Positions 8,422-14,717 of a DNA stretch of 30,544 nt are shown here, one piece after another. This DNA is from a virus. Within the stretch, counting starts at the first letter, position 1. Each line of letters begins with the position of its first letter. Location: IMG/VR virus record IMGVR_UViG_3300005613_000285, positions 1 to 30,544 of that record. One strand, given 5' to 3'. Both the position numbers and the translations under genes were made by a program. A model generated the notes under the pieces. That model did no database searches and was not told the origin of the DNA. It saw nothing but the letters and a program-made list of their open reading frames with translations.

Positions 8422-8726
8422 TGGACAGATTCGAGAAATTCGTTAAATACCTGAAGGAAAGAGTGCCCACCAAGAGGAAGGTTGCGGTGCATCGCATAGC
8501 CATGAAGGATGACGGCTCCACTGGCCTGTCCGATTGCGGGCGCATTACGGTTAGTATCTCCCGGAAACTTCCGGTACATCGCCAGCTTGATACTCTCGTT
8601 CACGAATGGGGGCACGTTCTCGAATTTGATAAGCACGGAAACCACGGAAGGGAATGGGGGATCGGACAATCGAAAGCCTACGAGGCATGGGAAGAATTCC
8701 GCGATGTAGTGGAGCCGAAACTATGA
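8421..8726 (+). CDS. Small zinc metallopeptidase-like protein (HEWGH)
   Basis: The product has about 101 residues from ATG 8421, 7 bases after AAGGAGG; a GTG three bases earlier is possible but too close to that site. The motif LVHEWGHVLEF is a zincin HExxH site, followed by a Gly/His/Glu-containing segment (HGREWGIGQSKAYEAWEEF) that may supply the third ligand. The protein is much shorter than a full SprT peptidase, so it could be a minimal zincin acting on a phage or host protein or only a binding module. It joins the preceding gene by a TGATG junction and the following gene by ATGA. Confidence 0.75.
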   Translation: MDRFEKFVKYLKERVPTKRKVAVHRIAMKDDGSTGLSDCGRITVSISRKLPVHRQLDTLVHEWGHVLEFDKHGNHGREWGIGQSKAYEAWEEFRDVVEPKL

Positions 8727-9556
8727 GCGAGCATGCCAATTACAGGCTCTTCAATAATGACTGCCTCGATGTACTTCGGACAATCGATGATGAAGTGGAT
8801 TGCATCTTCGCCGATCCGCCGGATAACATCGGGTTGTCGTACGGCACCTACAAGGATCGTCGCACTACAGCGAATTACTGCGACATGCTGGAGGATTGGC
8901 TTCACGCGATGCTTCGATGTTCACGAACAACCTGGATGAGCTTCAATGCGTGTTGGACGCTGCATTTCGCTGGCGTAACCAATCTGATGCTCTCTGTCTT
9001 TCCGGACGTTTGCGTGAAGCCATGCGTGCAGACGTTCACCTTCGGACAGCACAATAAATACGATCTCGGGAACAACCATCGGCCGCTTTGGAGATTTCGG
9101 CACCCGGAGGCGCCGCTCTATCCAGATGCAATTCGTGTCCCATCTTGGCGTCAGCTTCACGGTGACAAGCGAGCCGATCCTCGCGGCCGGGTTCCCGGCG
9201 ACGTGTTCGATTTTCCACGAGTCACGGGCAACTCCAAGCAACGCCGCCGATGGTGCCCGACGCAGCTACATGAGGGGCTTGTGGAGAGGTGCCTGTTGCT
9301 GACCACCAAGCCGGGAGACTTAGTGCTCGATCCATTCGGCGGATCCGGCACCACCTTGCGAGTGTGCAAGAGAATCGATCGACGGTGCATCCTGGTGGAA
9401 ATTGATCCCGATTACTGCGAACGAATCGCGCAAGAACATGATCTCATCATAGAAAAATTGCCCAGCAAGGGCCAGGCAATTGAGGGGAATCAGCCGAAAG
9501 ATCCACGATTTCTCAAAAATCAGCAGACGCTTTTTCCGCTTGAGGAGGCCGCCTAA
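8723..9556 (+). CDS. DNA N-methyltransferase (N6-adenine or N4-cytosine), DPPD variant
   Basis: From ATG 8723 the protein has 277 residues. The catalytic motif IV reads ADPPDNIG (residues 30-37), where most enzymes have DPPY, DPPF or DPPW; the aromatic residue that stacks on the flipped base is replaced by Asp. The SAM-binding motif I is near the C-terminus (LDPFGGSGTT, 202-211, followed by ILVEIDPDYCERI), so motif IV precedes motif I, the beta-class order. The target region is the Arg/Trp-rich middle. It likely marks phage DNA against restriction or regulates packaging. It is the last gene of the plus-strand operon and abuts the end of the convergent minus-strand operon with no spacer. If the Asp is incompatible with catalysis it may be a non-methylating relative, but the rest of the fold is intact. 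Confidence 0.85.
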   Translation: MSEHANYRLFNNDCLDVLRTIDDEVDCIFADPPDNIGLSYGTYKDRRTTANYCDMLEDWLHAMLRCSRTTWMSFNACWTLHFAGVTNLMLSVFPDVCVKPCVQTFTFGQHNKYDLGNNHRPLWRFRHPEAPLYPDAIRVPSWRQLHGDKRADPRGRVPGDVFDFPRVTGNSKQRRRWCPTQLHEGLVERCLLLTTKPGDLVLDPFGGSGTTLRVCKRIDRRCILVEIDPDYCERIAQEHDLIIEKLPSKGQAIEGNQPKDPRFLKNQQTLFPLEEAA

Positions 9557-9793
9557 TCATTCCTCGATTACCTCTCGCTTGGCAATTGCAATGTTGTGCC
9601 CTGCCGCCCAGGCGTGCGCATCTTTCCTTGCCGCAGCTACCGTCTTGAATTTCTCGCGACCGTTGATGCACGGAAATGCCACGGTCCTCCTGATCGGTAC
9701 GAGATCCCAAGCGTAGCCTCGTTCTGTGCCGCTAAGGCTCATTTCCCAAACGCTCTCGCAAGCCCGGTGTACGCTAAGTCTCATTTGCGTCAT
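9557..9793 (-). CDS. Small protein encoded downstream of the serine recombinase, unknown
   Basis: The 78-residue basic protein has no recognisable motif; its C-terminal half (residues 45-78) is Ala/Lys-rich and helical. Its ATG overlaps the recombinase stop (ATGA), and it stops immediately next to the methyltransferase gene of the opposite strand. The tight coupling suggests that it is expressed together with the recombinase, possibly as an accessory or directionality factor, but nothing in the sequence proves this. Confidence 0.65.
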   Translation of the reverse strand: MTQMRLSVHRACESVWEMSLSGTERGYAWDLVPIRRTVAFPCINGREKFKTVAAARKDAHAWAAGHNIAIAKREVIEE

Positions 9794-10485
9794 TCCCCTT
9801 CTCCCTTCTGCTGTTGGAAAATTCTTCTAACCGTTCGGGCACTCCACGGCTTGCCGCGGAACGGTCCGAACTCTTCGGTCAGAAGCTCCGCTATTTTGTG
9901 CGACGGACGTCCGAGCCGGCTGAGTTCCCGCATTTTCTCTAGCGCCTTTTGCTCTTGCTCGCAGCGGATCAGCCTCTTGCTATCCTCCGGGTCTCGCATC
10001 CAACCGACCGGCGGCTTCCCGAACCACTCTCCATTTGCCTGCCGGCGCTTCATTCCTCTGCTCGTGGCGTGCCGGATGCGATCTCGCTCATAGGCGGCGA
10101 AGGCCGCGAGGATGTTCGAGAACAGCCGGCCTTCCGGCGTCTCGGCCACCGGGGTTCCGTTGGCGAATTCGATTCGGCCGCCGGCCCGCTCGACTTCGTG
10201 TCGGATCGTCAGGCTGACAAGCATGTCTCGCGCGAGGCGATCCATGGCATCTACCACCAGAACGACTTCGCCCTTGAAGTTCTCGATAGTACGGATCGCA
10301 GCCGAGAGCCCCGGCCGGTCTAAAACCCCCCCACTGGTGTCAGGGTCAGAGAGGGAATTCAGAACTACCCGATACCCCTTCTGGATGCAGTACGCTCGGC
10401 ACCGCTCCTCCTGTTTTTCGCACGAGTCGCATTCCCTGGCGTTCGGCCGGGGGCTGAATCTGGTGTAGATCACGGCTGCGGTCAT
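9790..10485 (-). CDS. Serine recombinase (resolvase/invertase family)
   Basis: The 231-residue protein has the resolvase catalytic domain at about 1-140: YTRFSP with Ser11 as nucleophile, an Arg-rich DRLARD (82-87) and the long helix with AAYERDRI (130-137). The C-terminus (185-225) contains a compact Recombinase-type/HTH segment (GRPSHKIAELLTEEFG...WSARTVRRIF). It is far shorter than large serine integrases (450-600 residues) and has no zinc-ribbon/coiled-coil domain, so it is nearer to resolvases or small transposon recombinases. Role could be integration, dimer resolution or inversion of a phage segment. It lies in a three-gene minus-strand operon with ATGA overlaps on both sides, next to a degraded tyrosine integrase. 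Confidence 0.9.
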   Translation of the reverse strand: MTAAVIYTRFSPRPNARECDSCEKQEERCRAYCIQKGYRVVLNSLSDPDTSGGVLDRPGLSAAIRTIENFKGEVVLVVDAMDRLARDMLVSLTIRHEVERAGGRIEFANGTPVAETPEGRLFSNILAAFAAYERDRIRHATSRGMKRRQANGEWFGKPPVGWMRDPEDSKRLIRCEQEQKALEKMRELSRLGRPSHKIAELLTEEFGPFRGKPWSARTVRRIFQQQKGEGE

Positions 10486-10727
10486 GCCTCTTCCTCCCAG
10501 GGGGGCTTTTTATATTCCGACTGAATCAGCATCTTACCAATCAAAATTGCCCGATACCCGTACAGACACGTTTCCGAAGAGAAATGCTCACAATACACCT
10601 TAGCCTCCGCCTCCGTGGCGAATGCTCTGGGAGTAACGAAACTACAGGTCAGCGTATCGAATCCCTGAATCACCCAAATGATGGGTTTTTCGCAAACGGG
10701 ATCGACTTGTAACTCCACCTTGACCAT
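10482..10727 (-). CDS. Small protein upstream of the serine recombinase, unknown
   Basis: The 81-residue product begins after a strong GGGAGG site on the minus strand (10737-10742 region) and ends in ATGA overlap with the recombinase. It shows alternating beta strands and ends YKKPPWEEEA. No family is recognised. Position as the first gene of the recombinase operon suggests a regulator or accessory. The C-terminal PPW element recurs in two other proteins of the window. Confidence 0.7.
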   Translation of the reverse strand: MVKVELQVDPVCEKPIIWVIQGFDTLTCSFVTPRAFATEAEAKVYCEHFSSETCLYGYRAILIGKMLIQSEYKKPPWEEEA

Positions 10728-10741
10728 GTCAATCCTCCCGA

Positions 10742-10779
10742 CGCCCGCTCAGAATCGATACAGCCGCCAGGAGCGGGCG
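10742..10779. repeat. 9-bp inverted repeat upstream of the recombinase operon
   Basis: CGCCCGCTC at 10742-10750 pairs perfectly with GAGCGGGCG at 10771-10779 across a 20-base loop. It lies 15 bases upstream of the first codon of the minus-strand recombinase operon, so it could be an operator, a recombination half-site pair or a leader hairpin overlapping the ribosome site. Confidence 0.55.
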
Positions 10780-11155
10780 CTCGTTACCCTGGACGGCTCG
10801 TACTGCCTATTCTACTATCGGCGATTCCTGGGCCTCCTGGGACCCCTGACGTGCTAATTCAGTAACCCCCTCAGCAGGTGTATGACACAATACCCATTGG
10901 AGCTAACGGGCAAGAAACCAGTCAGGGGCCACGTACAAATGAGCGAAATCTCCCCAGCACGGACTCGAATGTACGGCGTATTCTCTTCGCCATACCTTCG
11001 CGACCGAAGCGATTCTTGCCGGAGTCGACCTGGTAACGATTGCGGAAATAATGGGACACGCAAATCTCCAAATGCTGTCAACGGTATATCAGCATGTCGG
11101 TAAGCGGCTGGATCACTTGCAATTAGGAATCGAGCGGGCGACTTCGGGGATATGA
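10750..11155 (+). pseudogene. Decayed tyrosine recombinase (integrase) relic
   Basis: The clearest part is 10943-11155: a 70-codon open frame ending in TGA that gives TAYSLRHTFATEAILAGVD..., then EIMGHANLQ and STVYQHV. This is the box II region of tyrosine recombinases with the second catalytic Arg (LRHTF), the His of MGH and the nucleophile Tyr (VYQH). There is no start, and the frame is closed upstream by TGA at 10940. In another frame just upstream (from about 10882) LTGKKPVRGHVQ resembles the preceding integrase segment, so one frameshift probably separates them. A short stretch at 10750-10857 (ALVTLDG, then LGLLG) resembles the N-terminal arm region of such integrases, with the middle missing. 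The first catalytic Arg/Lys region is absent, so it cannot be active. It lies antisense to the flanking genes. Confidence 0.75.
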
Positions 11156-11159
11156 GATA

Positions 11160-11169
11160 ATCACCTCCT
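11160..11169 (-). promoter_or_regulatory. Orphan perfect Shine-Dalgarno AGGAGGTGAT
   Basis: The minus strand reads AGGAGGTGAT, a 10-base perfect complement to the 16S rRNA end, overlapping the stop of the excisionase-like gene. No ATG, GTG or TTG occurs at a useful distance downstream; instead the sequence runs into the end of the integrase relic only 5 bases away. It looks like the left-over start region of a gene that was removed by recombination. Confidence 0.6.
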
Positions 11170-11497
11170 ATGCCGCATCGGCGAGACGCAATCGCCTACT
11201 CGATTGCTTATCGTACGACAAATTCATGAATCGATCAAGTTCTGCCCGTGAGACTCTCACCATTCGGCCTATGCTGAAGGTGGCAATATCCCCCCGCTGA
11301 ATCAAATCGTACACCTTATTACGGCCGCATTGTAACACTTCAGCAACCTCATCCACCGTTAAGGCCGTAATTGGATCTGTCCGTTTCTGGGGGGGTTGGA
11401 GGAGAACGTGAGCGATTGTTAGCACGGCGCTTGTGAGGGGATCACCAACTTCCTTACGAATAGCAGTGAACAATTCGATAGTCTTAATCATTTCCAC
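11168..11497 (-). CDS. Excisionase-like helix-turn-helix DNA-binding protein
   Basis: The 109-residue protein has a MerR/excisionase (HTH_17) domain at about 44-93: LTVDEVAEVLQCGRNKVYDLIQRGDI, then GRMVRVSRAELDRFM. An extra 40-residue helical N-terminus (about 1-35) is seen, as in longer excisionase-like proteins. It probably binds DNA at the attachment or control region, as excisionase or as a repressor/activator of the lysogeny module. Start ATG 11497 is preceded by a weak purine run. It follows the SprT-like gene by 9 bases, so it belongs to the minus-strand operon that begins at 13255. Being next to the integrase relic fits a former Int/Xis pair. Confidence 0.85.
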   Translation of the reverse strand: MEMIKTIELFTAIRKEVGDPLTSAVLTIAHVLLQPPQKRTDPITALTVDEVAEVLQCGRNKVYDLIQRGDIATFSIGRMVRVSRAELDRFMNLSYDKQSSRRLRLADAA

Positions 11498-11506
11498 TCC
11501 GTGTGT

Positions 11507-12073
11507 TTATACGGCACTCATCACGTTGCCACATGGACAAGTAGGAAGTCCCACGTCAAGCCACTTCCGCGTAACGCGCACGAGATACCCGCAGTTCGGA
11601 CACGTCGCCTTGAGTAGGCGCGTCGTCTGCTTCTTATCTTTCGTTGATGGGGAGAGTGTCGCATGCGGATAATGGCCAATCCGTTCGATAAGCCCCTCTA
11701 GCTGCAAAGCCAGCTCCTCGCCAACTGAACTTTCGGACATTTTCCCTTCAAGTCCAACGGCGAGCGCGACCCTGCGAAATGGCGCCTTGTGCCCGCAGTC
11801 TGTACCAACGACCGTATGCACGAGTTCATGCACAAGCGTACCGAGCACTTCTATTGAATCGGAGAGAACTGGGCTGACGAACAATTCGTAATGCCCGTCG
11901 GCTGAGCGCTTGCTACTCCAGCATTCCCCGACGCATCGTCCGCGCTTAGCCGTTGCGCCGTGAGATGGCCAGCCGCAGGACGCCCGGATATGCTCGGGAA
12001 TCTCAGCGTCATGCCGTCTAAACAGTGGTCGCAATGCCTCAATCATCTTCTGAAGCCATTGTTCTCGTGTCAT
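11507..12073 (-). CDS. SprT-like zinc metallopeptidase with C-terminal zinc ribbon
   Basis: The 188-residue protein has HELVH at 82-86 with a further His95 in CGHKAPFRR, the SprT/Wss1-like zincin site, and a C-terminal zinc ribbon (Cys158, Cys161, Cys179, Cys181). Cellular relatives (SprT, Spartan) cleave DNA-protein crosslinks; phage versions are common but untested and could act on host DNA-bound proteins. Start is ATG 12073 inside an ATGA overlap with the upstream gene, with the GGAGG site just before. The window thus has two zincins, this one complete and the short one at 8421-8726. Confidence 0.88.
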   Translation of the reverse strand: MTREQWLQKMIEALRPLFRRHDAEIPEHIRASCGWPSHGATAKRGRCVGECWSSKRSADGHYELFVSPVLSDSIEVLGTLVHELVHTVVGTDCGHKAPFRRVALAVGLEGKMSESSVGEELALQLEGLIERIGHYPHATLSPSTKDKKQTTRLLKATCPNCGYLVRVTRKWLDVGLPTCPCGNVMSAV

Positions 12074-12288
12074 TTGCTGCCTCCTTCCAGGACTCGCTTA
12101 ATCAGCCCAAGCACGCCCACCTTGCGCTCATTGGCACTCTCCGAGAGTTCCACGAAAATCATGGCTAATCGGTTCGCCCAGAGCGGAGTATAATTGTAAG
12201 AACTGAAGATTTTGGCTACGCGCTTTTCGCGATTGCGGCGCGCCTTCATCTCATCCGTGTTACCGGGCCAGTTACGCGGCTTCGCCAT
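12070..12288 (-). CDS. Small basic protein, unknown
   Basis: The 72-residue basic protein has an Arg/Lys-rich N-terminus and a helical C-terminal half (ANRLAMIFVELSESANERK). No family is recognised. It overlaps the upstream gene by 17 bases and the downstream SprT-like gene by ATGA, so translation is coupled. Nucleic-acid binding is plausible from the charge only. Confidence 0.7.
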   Translation of the reverse strand: MAKPRNWPGNTDEMKARRNREKRVAKIFSSYNYTPLWANRLAMIFVELSESANERKVGVLGLIKRVLEGGSK

Positions 12289-12997
12289 GATTATCCTTCA
12301 CACAGAGGCAAAGGGAAACCGGCTTAGCGAGCAGATTCATTTGCTCATAGAGGAATTCGCTAAAATCCTCGTCGCCGTTCTCGGCCGCCTTCAGAGCCTG
12401 TACGGATAGTTCCTCGCACGCCTCTTTAGCGGCTTGAATCCCCACCTGCTGAGTCGATTCGAGTCCTAAGTGCGCAAGCGCTCCACGAAGCAAACCGATC
12501 GTGCGCATAAGCCAGACTTTCACATCGCGCGCCTCCCCACGGCGGGCGAGTAATTCTTCTAATGCAGCCTGCGCTGCATCGCGTAGCAATTCGATTCTCT
12601 CCAGCATGATGCGAGTCTCCTTGGATGAGTCGAGAAATTCCACAACTTCTTGCATTGCCTTCCTGGCGCGTTTCCATTTTGCCCGTAGCGCCAGACTGAA
12701 CAACCGATCAGCCGGCAAATAAGAGTAGATACAGTACCCTAATCCCTCATATGCCACGTATTCGTTCTTGATCGTGTCGGTAGCGAGCAATCCGCTTTTC
12801 GGAAGCGGTAGCGGCGGATCTTTCTTGGGCAGACCATGGTAGTCGTCCAGCACACCGGCGCCGGGTTCGGGATAAAGCGGATGAGGCAAAATGCTGGTCG
12901 GCTTCTTTCCCCCGGCAACAAAATAGTGTCCGCATTCGCACATCTTCTTCCGGGGACCATGTTTAGCTGCGCACTCAGGACAAATCTTGAACGCCAC
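12272..12997 (-). CDS. Protein with N-terminal zinc ribbon and long helical region, unknown
   Basis: The 241-residue product starts with a small zinc ribbon (Cys6, Cys9, Cys20, Cys22), followed by a Pro-rich linker (about 30-70) and an all-alpha C-terminal 150 residues rich in Ala, Glu and Leu. No known domain is recognised beyond the ribbon. The architecture (metal ribbon plus helical bundle) suits an adaptor or transcription-related protein. It is the second gene of the minus-strand operon beginning at 13255, with a 3-base gap from the first. Confidence 0.75.
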   Translation of the reverse strand: MAFKICPECAAKHGPRKKMCECGHYFVAGGKKPTSILPHPLYPEPGAGVLDDYHGLPKKDPPLPLPKSGLLATDTIKNEYVAYEGLGYCIYSYLPADRLFSLALRAKWKRARKAMQEVVEFLDSSKETRIMLERIELLRDAAQAALEELLARRGEARDVKVWLMRTIGLLRGALAHLGLESTQQVGIQAAKEACEELSVQALKAAENGDEDFSEFLYEQMNLLAKPVSLCLCVKDNHGEAA

Positions 12998-13000
12998 TGT

Positions 13001-13255
13001 TTACTCCTCGTTCCAGGCTTCGACCAGTTCACCGAAATCAACATCCTTCAACTCGGAAGAGAATTCCATATCGGGTGTACCATTCGGGAACATTTCAAGA
13101 ACGAGAAGCACACAGCCTGCAATATCCAATGGCAACCGGCTAAGCATAAGCTGGTATAGGCCCACCTCATTCATGACCCAAAGGTTCACGTTCCACGTTT
13201 CCCAATTCTTCCAGCCATTATACGTTTGGAGAGCAGTTTCAGCCACATTACTCAT
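13001..13255 (-). CDS. Conserved small phage protein with YNGWKNWETW motif
   Basis: The 84-residue acidic protein has YNGWKNWETWNVNLWVMNE at 12-30, the hallmark of a small conserved family found in many phages (I associate it with a DUF7249-like family). Its function is unknown. It is the first gene after a sigma70-like promoter at 13320-13347 and leads the five-gene operon running down to 11168. The remaining part is acidic and helical, ending in EAWNEE. Confidence 0.8.
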   Translation of the reverse strand: MSNVAETALQTYNGWKNWETWNVNLWVMNEVGLYQLMLSRLPLDIAGCVLLVLEMFPNGTPDMEFSSELKDVDFGELVEAWNEE

Positions 13256-13319
13256 GATGCTAATCCCCTGGGTGTCCGTCTCATGTTATTTGAACCAATA
13301 TGTTTGATCCACCAACTAA

Positions 13320-13347
13320 AGTCTACTTCGTATTGCTACGAAGTCAA
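13320..13347 (-). promoter_or_regulatory. Sigma70-like promoter TTGACT-16-TAGACT
   Basis: On the minus strand the -35 box TTGACT (13347-13342) and -10 box TAGACT (13325-13320) are 16 bases apart, about 65 bases upstream of the gene starting at 13255. The spacer is filled by one perfect palindrome, so the promoter is probably controlled by a protein that binds there. Confidence 0.55.
13325..13344. promoter_or_regulatory. Perfect palindrome in promoter spacer (candidate operator)
   Basis: ACTTCGTA at 13325-13332 and TACGAAGT at 13337-13344 are perfect inverted repeats around TTGC. The arms overlap the edges of the -35 and -10 boxes of the minus-strand promoter. As DNA it is an 8-bp dyad; as RNA it would be a tetraloop hairpin. 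A repressor site is the simpler reading. Confidence 0.5.
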
Positions 13348-13350
13348 GTA

Positions 13351-13366
13351 TTAAAGTTGCCTTTAA
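13351..13366. repeat. Short hairpin TTAAAG-TTGC-CTTTAA
   Basis: A 6-bp perfect inverted repeat at 13351-13356 and 13361-13366 with the same TTGC loop as the neighbouring palindrome. It lies directly after the stop of the 59-residue gene on the minus strand, so it could be a weak terminator for that gene or part of a double operator. Confidence 0.4.
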
Positions 13367-13367
13367 G

Positions 13368-13547
13368 TTACGAGCGAAAGGCAGCAGCGCAGTCTTCGGA
13401 ACAACAGTCCTGCCTGGGGCCTTCGGGCTGAAACTTACAACCGCACCATCGACAGTCCCTGGCTTCGTCACGCCAGGCGCTTGGGCACCCGATTTCATGG
13501 CACCGCACGCCGTTGATGACGAGTATCTCGCAAGCTTCGCATTGCAT
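13368..13547 (-). CDS. Small cysteine-rich zinc-finger protein
   Basis: The 59-residue product from ATG 13547 has ten cysteines: Cys-x2-Cys near the N-terminus, a His/Cys pair (CHEIGC) and a C-terminal treble-clef-like knuckle CRWCGCKF...CCSEDC. The latter is typical of MYM/HNH-like zinc knuckles in small phage proteins, and HEIGCPSAW is a motif I recognise from conserved phage hypothetical proteins. Start was chosen because GGAG precedes ATG 13547 by 8 bases; a longer frame upstream would overlap the previous gene. No catalytic residues are seen. Probably a small nucleic-acid or protein binder. Confidence 0.75.
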   Translation of the reverse strand: MQCEACEILVINGVRCHEIGCPSAWRDEARDCRWCGCKFQPEGPRQDCCSEDCAAAFRS

Positions 13548-13581
13548 GGTGTCGCTCCAAGGTGGTATGGAAACTTGACGC

Positions 13582-14439
13582 CTACCCCGCCGGCCAGAAC
13601 CAGGCTTGCAGCGCTCCGCCACAACTGGGGCAGTGTGCCTTGCCCTCTTCGTCAACCCAAATCACGCCAATGTCGGGCGCCGGTCTTTCGGGAAGATCGA
13701 TCGGCAATTCAAGTTGCGCCGGATCGGGCTTCCTGGGATAGTCGGGCTTCTCGGTTGTCGTAGGGTACTCGCCCGGGCAGGTGTACTCTTGCCCGCGAGT
13801 TTCGTCAGGCGTCCAATGCTGCCCGTCGTCCGTGTCCCAATGCCGGTAACACTCCGCGCAACTGATACTCCCCCGTGTGTTGTCGAAAATGGCGGTTCCG
13901 TCGTCCCCATCCACATCGAACGCAACCGGGTCCGTGTAGCCCCATCGCGCATCGCACCCGTTGTGTATCTGCAAGAGAACGTGCGCGTCCCCGTCCGCAT
14001 CCGTCCAGTAGACATACTGCAGAACCTGGGAAAGCAGGTCTCCCCCATTGTACGTGTTGACAGTTAAGGGTCCGCCATCCCCATAGATACCTTTACCCTC
14101 TACGTGTTCGGCAAAGGATTCGGCGGATTCCATGACAAGCGGTAGCCCCTCTTCCTCGCAGTATTCGCGATAGCGCTCGTCAAGATCGGGGTTGTATTCC
14201 AGCCGATCTTTCAGCCAATGATACACGCTGAAGGCTGGCCAGCATTCGAGCCTTTCCCCTTCCTTCCGGGGACGCTCGACGTACAAGACCGCTTCGGGTT
14301 CTTTCTCGAAATCCCGATCCTGGTTCTGTTGCCAGTGACGCCCGAAGTAGTCCCCGGAATCGACCAGAACGCGCCCCGTGTTCTCTTTCAGCATCCGTGC
14401 AATCACTTCCGCGGTTGTCTCGGTTGTAGTGCTAGCCAT
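13582..14439 (-). CDS. Conserved phage protein with acidic, Cys-containing C-terminus
   Basis: The 285-residue product is acidic. It begins with a helical segment followed by NTGRVLVDSGDYFGRHWQQN (about 20-39), then YHWLKDRLEYNP, VNTYNGGDLLSQVLQYVYW and LLQIHNGCDARWGYTD. Together these are the fingerprint of a conserved uncharacterised phage protein family. Cysteines in SCAECYRHW and a terminal CPSCGG suggest zinc binding. It is the first gene after a strong promoter at 14478-14505 and is preceded by GAGG 8 bases before ATG 14439. Function unknown; early expression and acidity would suit a host-interaction role, but that is inference. Confidence 0.85.
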   Translation of the reverse strand: MASTTTETTAEVIARMLKENTGRVLVDSGDYFGRHWQQNQDRDFEKEPEAVLYVERPRKEGERLECWPAFSVYHWLKDRLEYNPDLDERYREYCEEEGLPLVMESAESFAEHVEGKGIYGDGGPLTVNTYNGGDLLSQVLQYVYWTDADGDAHVLLQIHNGCDARWGYTDPVAFDVDGDDGTAIFDNTRGSISCAECYRHWDTDDGQHWTPDETRGQEYTCPGEYPTTTEKPDYPRKPDPAQLELPIDLPERPAPDIGVIWVDEEGKAHCPSCGGALQAWFWPAG

Positions 14440-14477
14440 GGTGTTGCCTCATAGTGCGATAGTGAACGAACACCTCT

Positions 14478-14505
14478 ATTTTACCTTGCCGCTTAATGAA
14501 GTCAA
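14478..14505 (-). promoter_or_regulatory. Strong sigma70-like promoter TTGACT-16-TAAAAT
   Basis: The minus strand has TTGACT (14505-14500), a 16-base spacer and TAAAAT (14483-14478), with an A/T-rich stretch upstream of the -35 box. It lies about 40 bases before the start of the 285-residue protein gene. Box quality (5/6 and 5/6) makes it the best promoter in the window. Confidence 0.7.
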
Positions 14506-14577
14506 ACAAACTAAAGCTTTTTTACCGCACATTACAATTAAAAGGGTTATGCGGTGTACTTTGCAATAGAGTCGAGT

Positions 14578-14619
14578 CCGCGCTTCGCAGGTTCTTCGGT
14601 TCCTAGTGACGAAGCGCGG
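14578..14619. repeat. 10-bp perfect inverted repeat in a gene-free stretch
   Basis: CCGCGCTTCG at 14578-14587 and CGAAGCGCGG at 14610-14619 are perfect inverted repeats with a 22-base loop. There is no T-run on either side, so it is not a standard terminator. The stretch 14506-14717 otherwise holds no gene that I can support. A structured RNA or a protein-binding dyad is possible. Confidence 0.55.
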
Positions 14620-14717
14620 TATCGAACCCATTACAGGTCGCAATGCATAACGTACCCCCTTTCTATTACAGGTTCGCACTATTCGGAGCGATACAATCCA
14701 CGACGCCCGGGGAGGGG

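Noticed and set aside
14550-14680. Possible tRNA because of GGGTTCGATACC on the minus strand
   Set aside because: The T-arm cannot pair over five bases and no acceptor or anticodon arm fits around it.
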